A DNA stretch of 64,000 bases from Bradyrhizobium sp. B097 (lineage in GTDB: Bacteria > Pseudomonadota > Alphaproteobacteria > Rhizobiales > Xanthobacteraceae): NCBI RefSeq assembly GCF_038957035.1, contig NZ_CP152412.1:5514501-5578500 (forward strand), written 5' to 3'. The position numbers were made by a program, and so were the translations under genes. Shown one piece after another: positions 1 through 9,720 of this stretch. Each line of letters begins with the position of its first letter. Within the stretch, counting starts at the first letter, position 1. The notes under the pieces were generated by a model. It saw only the letters and a list, made by a program, of their open reading frames with translations, had not been told where the DNA came from and ran no database searches.

Positions 1-3000
1 ACCGCCGCCGATCGATTGCGCGAGCACGCCGACCGAGCCTGCGCCCTTGACGACAATGATGCCGGTGTTGGTGACCGTGACCGCGCCGCCATTGCCGCCG
101 TTGCCTCCGCCGCCACCAACGTTCGACACCATGCCACCCGAGCCGCTCGCGAGTGTGCCGGCCACAGTGAAGCCGCCATTACCGCCGCCACCACCGACCG
201 ACTGCGCATAGATGCCGTAGGACAGCTTGCCTTCGGTCACGATCTGACCCGAATTAGTCACCGACACGAGATCGGCCGAGCCTCCGCCACCGCCACCACC
301 GCCGATGCTTGTGGTCGTGCTGTTGCCGCCCGATCCCGAGGCGGCCAGCGAGAAGCCGCCATTACCGCCGCCGCCGCCGATCGACTGCGCGAGCACACCG
401 ATCGAGCGATCGTTCGTGGTGTGGATCAGACCGGTGTTATCGACCGTGACCTGGCCACCATTGCCGGCACCGGCGCCCGAGCCACCGACCGTGTTGGTGA
501 GAGTCGATCCATTGCCGACGTTGAACGCGCCGGCGAAACCGCCCGAACCACCGCCCCCGCCCACCGATTGCGCAAAGACGCCAATCGATGCGGCGCCGTT
601 GGTAATGATCTGACCGTCATTGGTGACCTTCACCGCGCTGGCGAGGCCGCCGCCACCGCCCGCGCCGCCACCGACGGTCGAACTCGCGTCGCCGCCGAGA
701 TTGAGCGTGCCGTCGACTGCAAATCCGCCGTTGCCGCCACCACCGCCGATCGACTGCGCCTGGATGCCGTGGGCCATCGCACCGTCAGTGAAGATGAGCC
801 CGGTCGACGTGTTGGTGACGGTGACGTCAAGACCGATGCCTCCGCCGCCACCTGAACCGCCGACGGAGGAGCTGGCCGACTTCGCCTGCGAGACGCCCCC
901 GCCGATCGCAAAACCGCCATTACCGCCGCCGCCGCCAACCGATTGCGCAAAGATGCCGGTCGCGCTGGTGCCGGCGGTCGCGATCTGCGCGGTGTTTGTG
1001 ACGTTCACCGAGTTGCCAGCACCGCCGCCGGCGCCTGAACCGCCGAGCGTGCTGCCGAGGCTCGCACCGCTAGCGCTGACGCTGGCGCCGATCGCGAAGC
1101 CGCCGGCGCCGCCGCCGCCACCGACCGACTGCGCGAAGATGCCGAGCGCGCCTTTTCCGGTCGTGCCAATATTGGCGTCGTTGGTGACGGTGACGACACC
1201 GGCGCCGCCAGCCGCCCCTCCGGCGCCGCCGCCGACCTTCGCATTCGAGTCGTTGTTCAGCGAGGCCGCGGCACCGATCGAAAACGCGCCGTTGCCGCCG
1301 CCACCGCCGATCGATTGCGCCTCGATGCCGTAGGAGTACATGCCCGACGTCATGATGACGCCGCCTGCGTGGTTGTTCACGGTGACGTCGCCGCCGATGC
1401 CGGCAGTGCCGCCATTGCCGCCAACGCTCTGGCTGCCGGCATTCGCGGTCGATCCCGCCGCCGAGATTCCGAACGCGCCGCTGCCGCCGCCGCCGCCGAT
1501 CGACTGTGCCAGGATGCCGATCGAGCTGTCCTGCTTGGTCACGATCCTAGCGGAGTTCTCGACCGTCACCAGCATGGCGTTGCCGCCGCCGGCGCCATTG
1601 CCGCCGACCGAGTTGTCGAGCGCGGAGCCGTTGGCGCTGACCGAAGCGCTGACCGAGAAGCCGCCGGAGCCGCCGCCGCCGCCGATCGATTCCGCGAAGA
1701 TGCCGTGCGCGTTGAAGCCGTCGGTGGTGATGGTGTCGAAATTCTTGACGGTAACCGTGCCGCCGGTGCTGCCGGCGCCTGCGCCGCCGCCACCAACGGT
1801 GGATTGAGCATCGCCATTCAACGACAGGCCGGCGCCAATCGAGAAGCCGCCATTACCGCCGCCGCCGCCGATCGATTGGGCTTCGATGCCATGGGCAAAC
1901 GCGCCCTTGGTGTCGATCGTGCCCCCAACATTGTTGTCGACTTCGACGGCCATCGCGAGGCCCGCTGAACCGCCCTGGCCACCGACGCCCTGGTTCACGC
2001 CCTTGGCTGACGAGGCCGCAGCCCCCAGGGAGAACCCGCCATTGCCGCCGCCGCCACCAATCGACTGTGCGACGATGCCGCCGGCGTTTGCGCCATTCGC
2101 CGACAATGCGGCGCTGTTCGTGACCGTGACGGTGTTAGCGTCCGCACCGCTGCCGCCATTGCCGCCCGTCGTGTTGTTGATCGCCTTGCCGTTCGAGCTG
2201 ACCGACACGCCACCGGCGAAACCCCCGGTGCCGCCGCCGCCACCGATCGACTGCGCCAGAACAGCGATCGTGCCGTCACGCGGACCCAGCGTGCCGACGG
2301 AGATCGCCCCGGAATTCGTCACGGTCACACTGCCCGCCTTCTGGCCGGTGCCTGCGCCGCCGCCCGTCGTGCTCGCCGCCGAGTCGGTTCCAACAGAGAG
2401 GGAGCCGCTCACCGCAAAACCGCCATTGCCACCGCCTCCACCGATCGACTGAGCGAGAATGCCGTGAGACAGCAAGCCAGTCGTGATGATCTGTGCGGCA
2501 TTGGTGACCGTGACATCCTTGCCCATGCCACCGTTGCCGCCCGAACCGCCAACGGTGTTGGTCGAGCTTTTGTCGCTCGAGCTGAACGCGGTGCCGACAC
2601 TGAAGCCGCCATTGCCGCCGCCACCGCCGATCGATTGCGCGGTGATGCCGGCCGCGTTGTCGCCGAGTGTCAGGATGAGCGATCCGGAGCCGTTCAGCCC
2701 CAATTGAACCGTGACCGTTCCGCCGTCCGAACCAAGGCCGCCCTTGCCGCCCATGGTGTTGGTGGTGCCATCGCCGCCGAGACCAAGCGCAATACCACCG
2801 GAGAAGCCGCCGCTGCCGCCACCGCCGCCGATCGACTGCGCGACGATGCCGCCGGAGCCATTACCGGTGGTGAGGATGGTGCCATCCGACTTGACGAGGA
2901 CGTTGCCTGCCGCATTGCCGCCGCCGCCATCGCCGCCCGTCGCGTTGGTCACGCCGGCGCCATTGGTCGAGAGCGATCCCGCGATCGCAAACCCGCCATT

Positions 3001-6000
3001 GCCACCGCCGCCCCCGATCGACTGTGCGAGAATGCCAAATGACAGATCGCCGCCGGTGGTGATATTCCCGATATTGGTGACGTGAACGTCGCCGCTGGTA
3101 TTGTTGCTGGCGCCGCCCTTGCCTCCGATCGCCTGTGCCGATCCCTTCGAGTCCGACACGGTCGCCGTCGCAGCAATCGCGAAGCCGCCATTGCCGCCGC
3201 CACCACCGATCGACTGCGCAACGATGCCGCTGGAATTCCGGCCTGCAGTGCTGATAGCACCGTGGTTGGTGACGTCGACCATCAGGATGCCGGCCGAGCC
3301 GGAGCTGCCACCGGCGCCCCCGCTGCCGCCGACCGTGTTGTTGGCGGCGTCTGAGCCCGCCGATAGACTGACGCCGATCGAAAAGCCACCATTGCCGCCG
3401 CCACCGCCGATCGACTGCGCCAGGATGCCGACCGAATTGTCCTTCTCGGTTTTCACCGAAAGGCCGGTCAGGTCGGTCCCTGACGTCTGTTGCGTCGTGA
3501 CCGTGACCTTGCTCGAATTGTTCCCGGTGCCACCATTGCCGCCGACCGAGTTGAGGTCAGTCGAACCGCTGTAAGACAGCGATGCACCGATCGCAAAACC
3601 GCCATTACCGCCGCCGCCACCCAGGGACTGCGCGAAGATACCGGTCGATTCACTGCCCTGCGTGTGCACCTCACCAATGCTGGTGACCGTTACAGTGCCG
3701 CCGGTGCCTCCGGTGCCGCCAGTGCCACCCTTGGACTTGCCGACCGAGTTGTAGTCCATGGTCGCCGAAGCGGCCAAGGAGAAGCCGCCATTGCCGCCAC
3801 CGCCGCCGACCGACTGGGCATAGATGCCCATCGAGCTGTCTTTCGTGGTCGTGATGTTGCCTGTGCTCGTCACATCGACCGCGCCACCGGAATTACATTG
3901 TCCTCCTCCGGTGCACGAGCCGCCGTTGCCGCCGACCGCGCTCGCGATCGCAGCACCGCTTGCGAGCGCCAACGAGCCGGAGAAACCGCCATTGCCGCCA
4001 GAGCCGCCGATCGACTGTGCGAGAATGCCATCCGAGCTCGGCCCCGACGTGAAGATGTCGCCGGTGCTGCCGACGTGAACGGCGCCCGCCTTCGAGCCGG
4101 CGCCGCCGTCGCCACCGAACGCAAACGACGCCGAGCCGCCGCTACTGACCGTGAGCGTGCCGCTGACGGCGAAGCCGCCATTGCCGCCACCGCCACCGAT
4201 CGATTGCGCGAGGATGCCTGCGGACTGCGCACCGCCAGTGGTGATATTGCCGGTGGAGTCGATGCTGGCGAGACCCGCGATGCCACCGCTTCCGCCAGCG
4301 CCACCGAACGCCAGCGAGAGCGCGCCATTTTCAGAGCCGGAGGCCGCAATCGCGAAGCCGCCATTGCCGCCACCGCCGCCGATCGACTGCGCCACCAGGC
4401 CATTTGAAGAGAGACCCGACGTCGTGATCGCCCCGGTCGACGTGATCTTGGCCGTGTTGGCGTCGGAGCCAGCACCTCCGGTGCCCCCGAGGCTGATGCC
4501 GGCGCTCGCCATTCCGGACCCGGCCGCGGCGATCGCAAAGCCGGCATTGCCGCCGCCACCGCCGATCGATTGCGCGGCGATCGCATCGGAATGATCGCCA
4601 TGGGTCGTGACCGCGCCAAAACTCGTGACCGTGACGACATCGGAGTTACTGCCGGAGCCGCCATCGCCGCCGAGGCCGACGCTGACCGCGCCATAGCCGG
4701 CACCGCCGCCCGACAACGAGAAGCCGCCATTGCCACCCTTGCCACCAACCGACTGGGCAAGGATGCCGTTCGAGTTGGCCTGCCAGGTTTCGATCGTATT
4801 GCTTGCCGTGGCAGCGCTGTTGTTGTTGACGGTCACCACGCCGCCGGCACCGCCCGTGCCGCCGCTGGATGCAAACGAGAGATTGACGCTGGCGAGGCCC
4901 GCACCGCTGAACGCACCGGCAAATCCGCCGTTGCCGCCGCCCCCACCGATCGACTGCGCGAGGATGCCGTTCGATCCGGCGCCGGCGCCGCCGGAGACGC
5001 CAGTCGAGATGTTGCCGATGCTGGTCACGGTGACGGCCTTACCGTCAGCGCCATTGGCCCCGCTGCCGCTCTTGTCCAATGCAACCGCGACGCCATTGGT
5101 TGCGGCGCCTGCAATCGAGAAGCCGCCATTGCCGCCGCCGCCTCCGATCGACTGCGCGAAGATGCCGTTGGAGAGGTCGTTGGTCGTCGTAATGTTGGCC
5201 GTGCTGTAAACGGTCACCGCTGCGGCGTCGTTGCCATGACCGCCATTGCCGCCGAACGCCAATCCAACAGAGGCGAAGGTGGCACCGCCGGTCGCTGAGA
5301 CCGCGAATCCGCCATCGCCACCGCCACCACCAATCGATTGCGCGAGAATGCCGTTGGAGCTCACGCCATGCGTCGTGATGCTGCCATTGGCGCCGACGAA
5401 CACGTTGCCGGAGATGCCGCCAGGTCCGCCCTTGCCGCCCAGCGCGAAAGACTCACTCCCGAACACACCCACCGAGACGGCGACTGCATATCCGCCGTTG
5501 CCGCCACCACCGCCGATCGATTGTGCGACGATGCCCGACGAGCGGGCGCCACTGGTAGTAATGTCACTTGCCGAGATCGCACCGATAGAGTTGCAGGCTG
5601 CATTGGCGTTGACACAGACATTGTTGGCGTTGCCACCGGCGCCGCCGCTGCCGCCAATACCATTGCCGATAAAGATGCCTGCGGAGACCGCACCGGCACC
5701 ATTGCCGCCGCCGCCGCCGACCGACTGCGCCAGGATGCCGGCCGCGTCATTGCCGCCGGTCGTGATCGATCCGTTGTTCGTCACGGTGACGACGCCGCCG
5801 CTGCTGCCGCCTGAACCACCCGAGCCGCCAACCGAGAACAGCGCTGCCGCGCCGAACCCACCGTTGCCACCGCCACCGCCGATCGACTGTGCCGTGATGC
5901 CGGTCGAGAAATCCTTCTCCGTGATGATGGTCGCCGAATTGGTGACAGTGACCGCGCTGCCGTTGACGCCCGCACCGCCCTTGCCGCCAAGCGCCGCAAG

Positions 6001-8034
6001 CCCGGCCGCGCCACCGCCGCTGCCGCCGCCGCCGCCGATGGACTGCGCGAGAATGCCTTCCGAATTGGCGCCAAAAGTATGAATCGAGCCGCTCGCAGTG
6101 ACCGTGACGGCGCTGCCGATGCCGCCGCCGGCGCCATCGCCGCCCAGCGAGATCAGGCCCGCGCCGAAGCCGCCGTTGCCGCCGCCGCCTCCGATCGATT
6201 GCGCGAGAATGCCGCGCGAGAAATCGCCATGCGTCACCAGCGCGGCGTTGTTCGACCCGACGACGACCTCGCCGCCCGAACCGCCGCCACCGCCGGCACC
6301 GCCGATCGCGAAGACACCGACCGACCCGCCACCGTTGCCGCCGCCGCCGCCGATCGACTGCGCAAAGATCGCATCGGCGGCGATACAGGACGTGCAGTTC
6401 TGGGAAATGTTGGCGTTGTTATCTACCGTGACCTTCATGGCGTCGCCGGCAGCGCCGCCGCGACCGCCGAGGCCCAATGCGCCAAGCGCGAAGCCGCCAT
6501 CACCGCCGCCCCCGCCAATCGACTGTGCGAAGATGCCTGCCGCCGTCGTCGAGTTCGAAGCATTGGTATAGGAGCCGGTTCCCGTCAGCGTCATGGCGCC
6601 GAAATTGTGGACCTCGACCGTTCCGCCATTGTTGCCACCGCCACCATTGCCGCCGCCGCCAATGAAGCCGACGCCGACGCCGCCGGTACCGCCGCCCCCG
6701 CCGACGGACTGCGCAAAAATACCTGTCGACTGATTTCCAATAACGGTGAGCGTGGCGCTGTTGCTGACAAAGACGTTGCCGCCGGCACCGCCGGTCGAAC
6801 CGCTGCCACCGAAGCCGACAACGCCGCCACCGTTGCCGCCCGCACCGCCGCCACCGCCGACGCTCTGCGCGTAGATCGCCGACGCACCCGTTCCGTTGGT
6901 GCCGATCGATCCATTTGTTGTCGTAACGGAGACCGAACCGCCCTTACCAGCGCTCGAGGAACTACCACCAAATGAAAGCGCACCGATCGATCCGCCGCCC
7001 GAGCCGGCAAAGCCGCCGATGCTCTGTGCGAAAATGCCGAACGCATTGTCGCCCACCGTCGTGATCGTGCCGCCGGTCGTAACCTTGACCGTCCCGCCGT
7101 CAGAGGCCGCTGCGCCCGAGCCGCCGATGCCGGCAATATTGAGACCATCGGCGGAGCCGGCCGCGCCACCGGCAGCGCCGACGCTTTGCGCCCAGATTCC
7201 GGCCGCGCCCGCGCCGTGTGTTGCGATGTCGAGCACATTATTGATCGTGACTGATTTCGGCGCTCCGCCGTTCTTGCCGTCGCCGCCGACGCCGACTGAG
7301 CCGAAGGTGTCACCATTGCCGCCTGCGCCGCCGGCACCGCCGGCGCTGAGGCCCAGGATGCCGTGGGCATTGGTGCCTACTGTCGAAATCAATCCGGCGC
7401 CGGTCGTCGTGATGGTGACATTGCCGCCGTCGCCACCGGAGCCACCATTGCCGCCGATACCAGGAACCGGCACGAGCAAGACCAACGCGCCGAAGCCGGT
7501 TCCGCCATCGCCTCCAGCTTGTCCGACGCTTTGCGCCACGATGCCGGCGGCATTTGTGCTGGTCGCCTGAAAGCCAGCCCCGGGGCCTACGAAATTCACC
7601 GCAACGTCTGGCGCGCTCGATCCGCCGGAGCCATTCGTTCCGTGAATCGGCAGGCTCGTTCCGTTAGATGCTTTCCCACCGCCGACCGAGATGTTGGCAC
7701 TCGCGGTGCCGCCATTCGGCGCGATGTTTACTGCGAGATTGTTGACGTCGAGCGTCGTGTTTCCGCCGGCCGGGCTGGCGCCGCCATTCGGGAAAGTCGC
7801 CGGTGCACCGGAGCAGGTGGTCGTTCCGCCAACCGGCGTATCCTGTTGGCAAGCTGCCAATGCAGGCGACGGCGCATCGATGACGGTGAAGAGCAGCAGC
7901 GCCAACGCGCACAAAATGCGCAAGGGCAAGGACCAACGGAACTTCAGTTTACGCGGCGTCGACGTCCACGGGACATGAATGCTAATATAGTTTTGCGTGG
8001 ACGTACCCGCTCCCCAAACTGTTGGGTTGCGCAC
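1..8034 (-). CDS. Giant Gly-rich repeat protein, probable autotransporter passenger (C-terminus outside window)
   Basis: The minus strand is open without a stop from a GTG at 8034 to the left edge, about 2,678 codons. GAGGG sits 5 bases before the GTG. The product begins with a 30-residue basic extension and a long signal peptide ending PSPALA at about residue 60. After a unique region come about 40 imperfect repeats, each ending in a block such as GILAQSIGGGGGNGG preceded by a short beta-strand segment with VTVTNSG-type motifs. Spacing is about 52-55 residues near the N-terminus and 60-65 further in. Such repeats are known from very large alphaproteobacterial autotransporter or adhesin passengers, which form beta-helices on the cell surface. 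The expected C-terminal outer-membrane barrel would lie left of the window and is not seen, so the secretion route is inferred. Overlapping proline-rich plus-strand frames are shadows. Confidence 0.88.
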   Translation of the reverse strand, partial: MRNPTVWGAGTSTQNYISIHVPWTSTPRKLKFRWSLPLRILCALALLLFTVIDAPSPALAACQQDTPVGGTTTCSGAPATFPNGGASPAGGNTTLDVNNLAVNIAPNGGTASANISVGGGKASNGTSLPIHGTNGSGGSSAPDVAVNFVGPGAGFQATSTNAAGIVAQSVGQAGGDGGTGFGALVLLVPVPGIGGNGGSGGDGGNVTITTTGAGLISTVGTNAHGILGLSAGGAGGAGGNGDTFGSVGVGGDGKNGGAPKSVTINNVLDIATHGAGAAGIWAQSVGAAGGAAGSADGLNIAGIGGSGAAASDGGTVKVTTGGTITTVGDNAFGIFAQSIGGFAGSGGGSIGALSFGGSSSSAGKGGSVSVTTTNGSIGTNGTGASAIYAQSVGGGGGAGGNGGGVVGFGGSGSTGGAGGNVFVSNSATLTVIGNQSTGIFAQSVGGGGGTGGVGVGFIGGGGNGGGGNNGGTVEVHNFGAMTLTGTGSYTNASNSTTAAGIFAQSIGGGGGDGGFALGALGLGGRGGAAGDAMKVTVDNNANISQNCTSCIAADAIFAQSIGGGGGNGGGSVGVFAIGGAGGGGGSGGEVVVGSNNAALVTHGDFSRGILAQSIGGGGGNGGFGAGLISLGGDGAGGGIGSAVTVTASGSIHTFGANSEGILAQSIGGGGGSGGGAAGLAALGGKGGAGVNGSAVTVTNSATIITEKDFSTGITAQSIGGGGGNGGFGAAALFSVGGSGGSGGSSGGVVTVTNNGSITTGGNDAAGILAQSVGGGGGNGAGAVSAGIFIGNGIGGSGGAGGNANNVCVNANAACNSIGAISASDITTSGARSSGIVAQSIGGGGGNGGYAVAVSVGVFGSESFALGGKGGPGGISGNVFVGANGSITTHGVSSNGILAQSIGGGGGDGGFAVSATGGATFASVGLAFGGNGGHGNDAAAVTVYSTANITTTNDLSNGIFAQSIGGGGGNGGFSIAGAATNGVAVALDKSGSGANGADGKAVTVTSIGNISTGVSGGAGAGSNGILAQSIGGGGGNGGFAGAFSGAGLASVNLSFASSGGTGGAGGVVTVNNNSAATASNTIETWQANSNGILAQSVGGKGGNGGFSLSGGGAGYGAVSVGLGGDGGSGSNSDVVTVTSFGAVTTHGDHSDAIAAQSIGGGGGNAGFAIAAAGSGMASAGISLGGTGGAGSDANTAKITSTGAITTSGLSSNGLVAQSIGGGGGNGGFAIAASGSENGALSLAFGGAGGSGGIAGLASIDSTGNITTGGAQSAGILAQSIGGGGGNGGFAVSGTLTVSSGGSASFAFGGDGGAGSKAGAVHVGSTGDIFTSGPSSDGILAQSIGGSGGNGGFSGSLALASGAAIASAVGGNGGSCTGGGQCNSGGAVDVTSTGNITTTKDSSMGIYAQSVGGGGGNGGFSLAASATMDYNSVGKSKGGTGGTGGTGGTVTVTSIGEVHTQGSESTGIFAQSLGGGGGNGGFAIGASLSYSGSTDLNSVGGNGGTGNNSSKVTVTTQQTSGTDLTGLSVKTEKDNSVGILAQSIGGGGGNGGFSIGVSLSAGSDAANNTVGGSGGAGGSSGSAGILMVDVTNHGAISTAGRNSSGIVAQSIGGGGGNGGFAIAATATVSDSKGSAQAIGGKGGASNNTSGDVHVTNIGNITTGGDLSFGILAQSIGGGGGNGGFAIAGSLSTNGAGVTNATGGDGGGGNAAGNVLVKSDGTILTTGNGSGGIVAQSIGGGGGSGGFSGGIALGLGGDGTTNTMGGKGGLGSDGGTVTVQLGLNGSGSLILTLGDNAAGITAQSIGGGGGNGGFSVGTAFSSSDKSSTNTVGGSGGNGGMGKDVTVTNAAQIITTGLLSHGILAQSIGGGGGNGGFAVSGSLSVGTDSAASTTGGGAGTGQKAGSVTVTNSGAISVGTLGPRDGTIAVLAQSIGGGGGTGGFAGGVSVSSNGKAINNTTGGNGGSGADANTVTVTNSAALSANGANAGGIVAQSIGGGGGNGGFSLGAAASSAKGVNQGVGGQGGSAGLAMAVEVDNNVGGTIDTKGAFAHGIEAQSIGGGGGNGGFSIGAGLSLNGDAQSTVGGGGAGAGSTGGTVTVKNFDTITTDGFNAHGIFAESIGGGGGSGGFSVSASVSANGSALDNSVGGNGAGGGNAMLVTVENSARIVTKQDSSIGILAQSIGGGGGSGAFGISAAGSTANAGSQSVGGNGGTAGIGGDVTVNNHAGGVIMTSGMYSYGIEAQSIGGGGGNGAFSIGAAASLNNDSNAKVGGGAGGAAGGAGVVTVTNDANIGTTGKGALGIFAQSVGGGGGAGGFAIGASVSASGASLGSTLGGSGAGGGAGNSVNVTNTAQIATAGTSATGIFAQSVGGGGGNGGFAIGGGVSQAKSASSSVGGSGGGGGIGLDVTVTNTSTGLIFTDGAMAHGIQAQSIGGGGGNGGFAVDGTLNLGGDASSTVGGGAGGGGGLASAVKVTNDGQIITNGAASIGVFAQSVGGGGGSGGFAGAFNVGNGSTLTNTVGGSGAGAGNGGQVTVDNTGLIHTTNDRSIGVLAQSIGGGGGNGGFSLAASGSGGNSTTTSIGGGGGGGGSADLVSVTNSGQIVTEGKLSYGIYAQSVGGGGGNGGFTVAGTLASGSGGMVSNVGGGGGNGGNGGAVTVTNTGIIVVKGAGSVGVLAQSIGGG

Positions 8035-8260
8035 GTTACCCTCGAATAAAATTACCTTGGTCGTACGGTCGTGAGTGGCAAAGGCACTTTGCTATCGGCT
8101 GCGCCTTGGATACCTGCAGCCGATCATCGAAAATTAACGAAACAATTGCTACGCGCGAACCTGATAATCTGCAACTGAGCAGGTCGCAATTCGTCACGGA
8201 CAGACACGTTTGGCCATCCGGTGTGGCTTTTAGGCCATTCAAGTTCCCAAAATGGATCAG
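8035..8260. other. Spacer between IalB-family gene and giant repeat protein
   Basis: 226 bases with no convincing gene. It holds the leader and GAGGG ribosome site of the repeat-protein gene. No strong terminator or promoter motif was recognised by eye. Confidence 0.4.
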
Positions 8261-8929
8261 CTACGGCTTCGCCATCGCGTCCAACGCTTGCGCCAGCCCG
8301 CGAAACGAGAACGGCAGTGTGAGGTCACGATTGCTGCCATCCTTGAAGGCAAGACGGCCGCGGCCGGTTTGAGCGCGCCATTTCACAAGAATGTCGTCAC
8401 GCGTCTCGGTATCGGCGAAACATCCGGACGGCAGGCAACGCCGATATGTGAGGTCCACGGCCTTGTCTTTTTCGTCGACCGACATCTGGACGGGACCTGC
8501 GAACGTCACATTGTTCGGTAGCACGACCACGATCCTCATTCCGGCAGATGGATTGCCAGGCGGACGACCGAATGCGATCTCGGCAATCGGTCCCTGCCCC
8601 TGGACCTGCAAGGTCTGAGCAACCTCGCAATTCGTCGTGCTGCCGCTATCGATACGGCTGCAACGCATCACCCAATCGCCGAAAGTTGCTGTCGTATTCT
8701 GCGGCAGCGAGCTCACAGGTGGAGCTTCGCTCGGAGTTGGCTGCGGTGAAGCGGCCGGAGCCACGGGAGCTGCCGAAGGTTGTGGTGCCGGCGATCGCGG
8801 CGTAGCCGGTCGCGTGGGCTGCGGCTGTACGGGAGCTTGAGCGTGAGTTTGCTGAGCGGCACTCAATTGCGCTGCCATCGCCAAGAGCGCGGCGAACAGA
8901 ATGACGCGCATTGCTGGAAACGAACGCAT
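8261..8929 (-). CDS. Invasion-associated locus B (IalB) family periplasmic protein
   Basis: 222 residues. The N-terminus has a signal peptide (RVILFAALLAMAAQLSAA) and then a Pro/Ala/Gln-rich linker to about residue 75. The IalB domain follows, opening with the typical FGDWVMRCS and carrying paired cysteines (RCS, NCEV, RRCLPSGCF). IalB proteins are periplasmic or envelope proteins of alphaproteobacteria; their biochemical role is not settled. GGGGGG precedes the ATG at 8929 by 5 bases; an internal ATG seven codons later is a possible alternative. It lies upstream of, and in the same direction as, the giant repeat protein, so a shared envelope role is possible but unproven. Confidence 0.85.
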   Translation of the reverse strand: MRSFPAMRVILFAALLAMAAQLSAAQQTHAQAPVQPQPTRPATPRSPAPQPSAAPVAPAASPQPTPSEAPPVSSLPQNTTATFGDWVMRCSRIDSGSTTNCEVAQTLQVQGQGPIAEIAFGRPPGNPSAGMRIVVVLPNNVTFAGPVQMSVDEKDKAVDLTYRRCLPSGCFADTETRDDILVKWRAQTGRGRLAFKDGSNRDLTLPFSFRGLAQALDAMAKP

Positions 8930-9574
8930 CGAAGCCCCCCATTAAAAATTATCGACCAATGCAGAAAATTTACATGCGGGCGCCGTGACGTAAACAGAGA
9001 AATCGTGGCCAGCGAGTAGCGGAGAGTCGAAACGATCGACAGATCGATCCCGACGTCAATCCTGGTGGGATTTATCCGAGCGTGCTTGCCAGGGCTGCCG
9101 ATGACTGCTCAGCAATGAAGATCCTTAATCTCCCCACCGCGCACTTGTCCAAGTCGTACGCGACCTCCGCCGACGCGATCGAGCTCGCAAGATAGCCGAC
9201 AAGGAGTGTTCGCTCGCGCTTGCCTTTAACCGACTTCTCTTTGATATGTCGTGATGTCGCCCTGAACCTTCGCGCACGTGATCGTCCGAGGTGCCCAACT
9301 CATAAGGTCTGCTCAAGTTGGCTGTGGTGAGATTTTTCTTGATCTCCCGGTGCACACGTCGTGCACACGCGGTGCCCCAACCGATTGAAAAACCTGAATT
9401 CTCGGTCCAATCCATCTTGGGCAAGTTTGTGCGAGCTCAAGCAATCGAAATCTAACGAGCATGTTTCTTGCCGATGAGAGTGCGGCGGTTCGACGGCGCG
9501 GGGGAGCAGCGCTGTTCATGACGATCCATTTTGTGTAATCTCTCGCTGCACTCGACCCCTTTGGGAGGATAGCC
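8930..9574. other. Intergenic stretch holding one copy of a dispersed repeat
   Basis: 645 bases with no convincing gene. Frames across it have no ribosome site and no protein-like composition. Positions about 9308-9442 are a copy of a non-coding repeat seen twice more in the window. The rest was not recognised. Confidence 0.5.
9308..9442. repeat. Dispersed intergenic repeat, copy 1
   Basis: Shares with 35145-35274 and 48174-48294 a core CGGTGCACACGTCGTGCAC (a nine-base direct repeat GTGCACACG twice), then CCGATTGAAAAA, then CCAATCCATC about 20 bases on. It is preceded by GAGATTTTTCTTGATCTC. Non-coding by appearance; function unknown. Confidence 0.75.
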
Positions 9575-9697
9575 ATGAGGGCCTTCCTGCTCGCCTGCGC
9601 AGCCGCCGTCGTTGTGGCGGGAGTCAGCGCCGCGGTCCTTGACCGCGTGCAAGAGCCGGTCGCAGAGGCCTTTGCGACGACGGCCGTCCGGCTTTAG
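9575..9697 (+). CDS. Small 40-residue membrane-anchored protein
   Basis: A short gene. GGGAGG lies 6 bases before the ATG at 9575, and the frame ends at a TAG at 9695-9697. The product starts MRAFLLACAAAVVVAGVSAA, a single hydrophobic helix or uncleaved signal anchor, followed by a short polar tail ending AFATTAVRL. The strong ribosome site and the anchor-plus-tail layout suggest a real small protein. From memory, similar small proteins with QEPV and VRL tails are widespread in Bradyrhizobium, but this was not checked. It converges on the formate dehydrogenase gamma gene. Confidence 0.6.
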   Translation: MRAFLLACAAAVVVAGVSAAVLDRVQEPVAEAFATTAVRL

Positions 9698-9720
9698 CGA
9701 TCTCGCCCTCCGTGCGCGGC

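Noticed and set aside
1..7550. Possible CRISPR array or tandem DNA repeat
   Set aside because: Units are 150-200 bases, keep the reading frame and encode a protein repeat; there are no short identical repeats with unique spacers.
16..7570. Long proline- and alanine-rich plus-strand frames, and Arg/Ser-rich frames on the minus strand in a second phase
   Set aside because: They are shadows of the Gly-rich repeat gene; their composition mirrors the GGN codons, and they lack ribosome sites and families.
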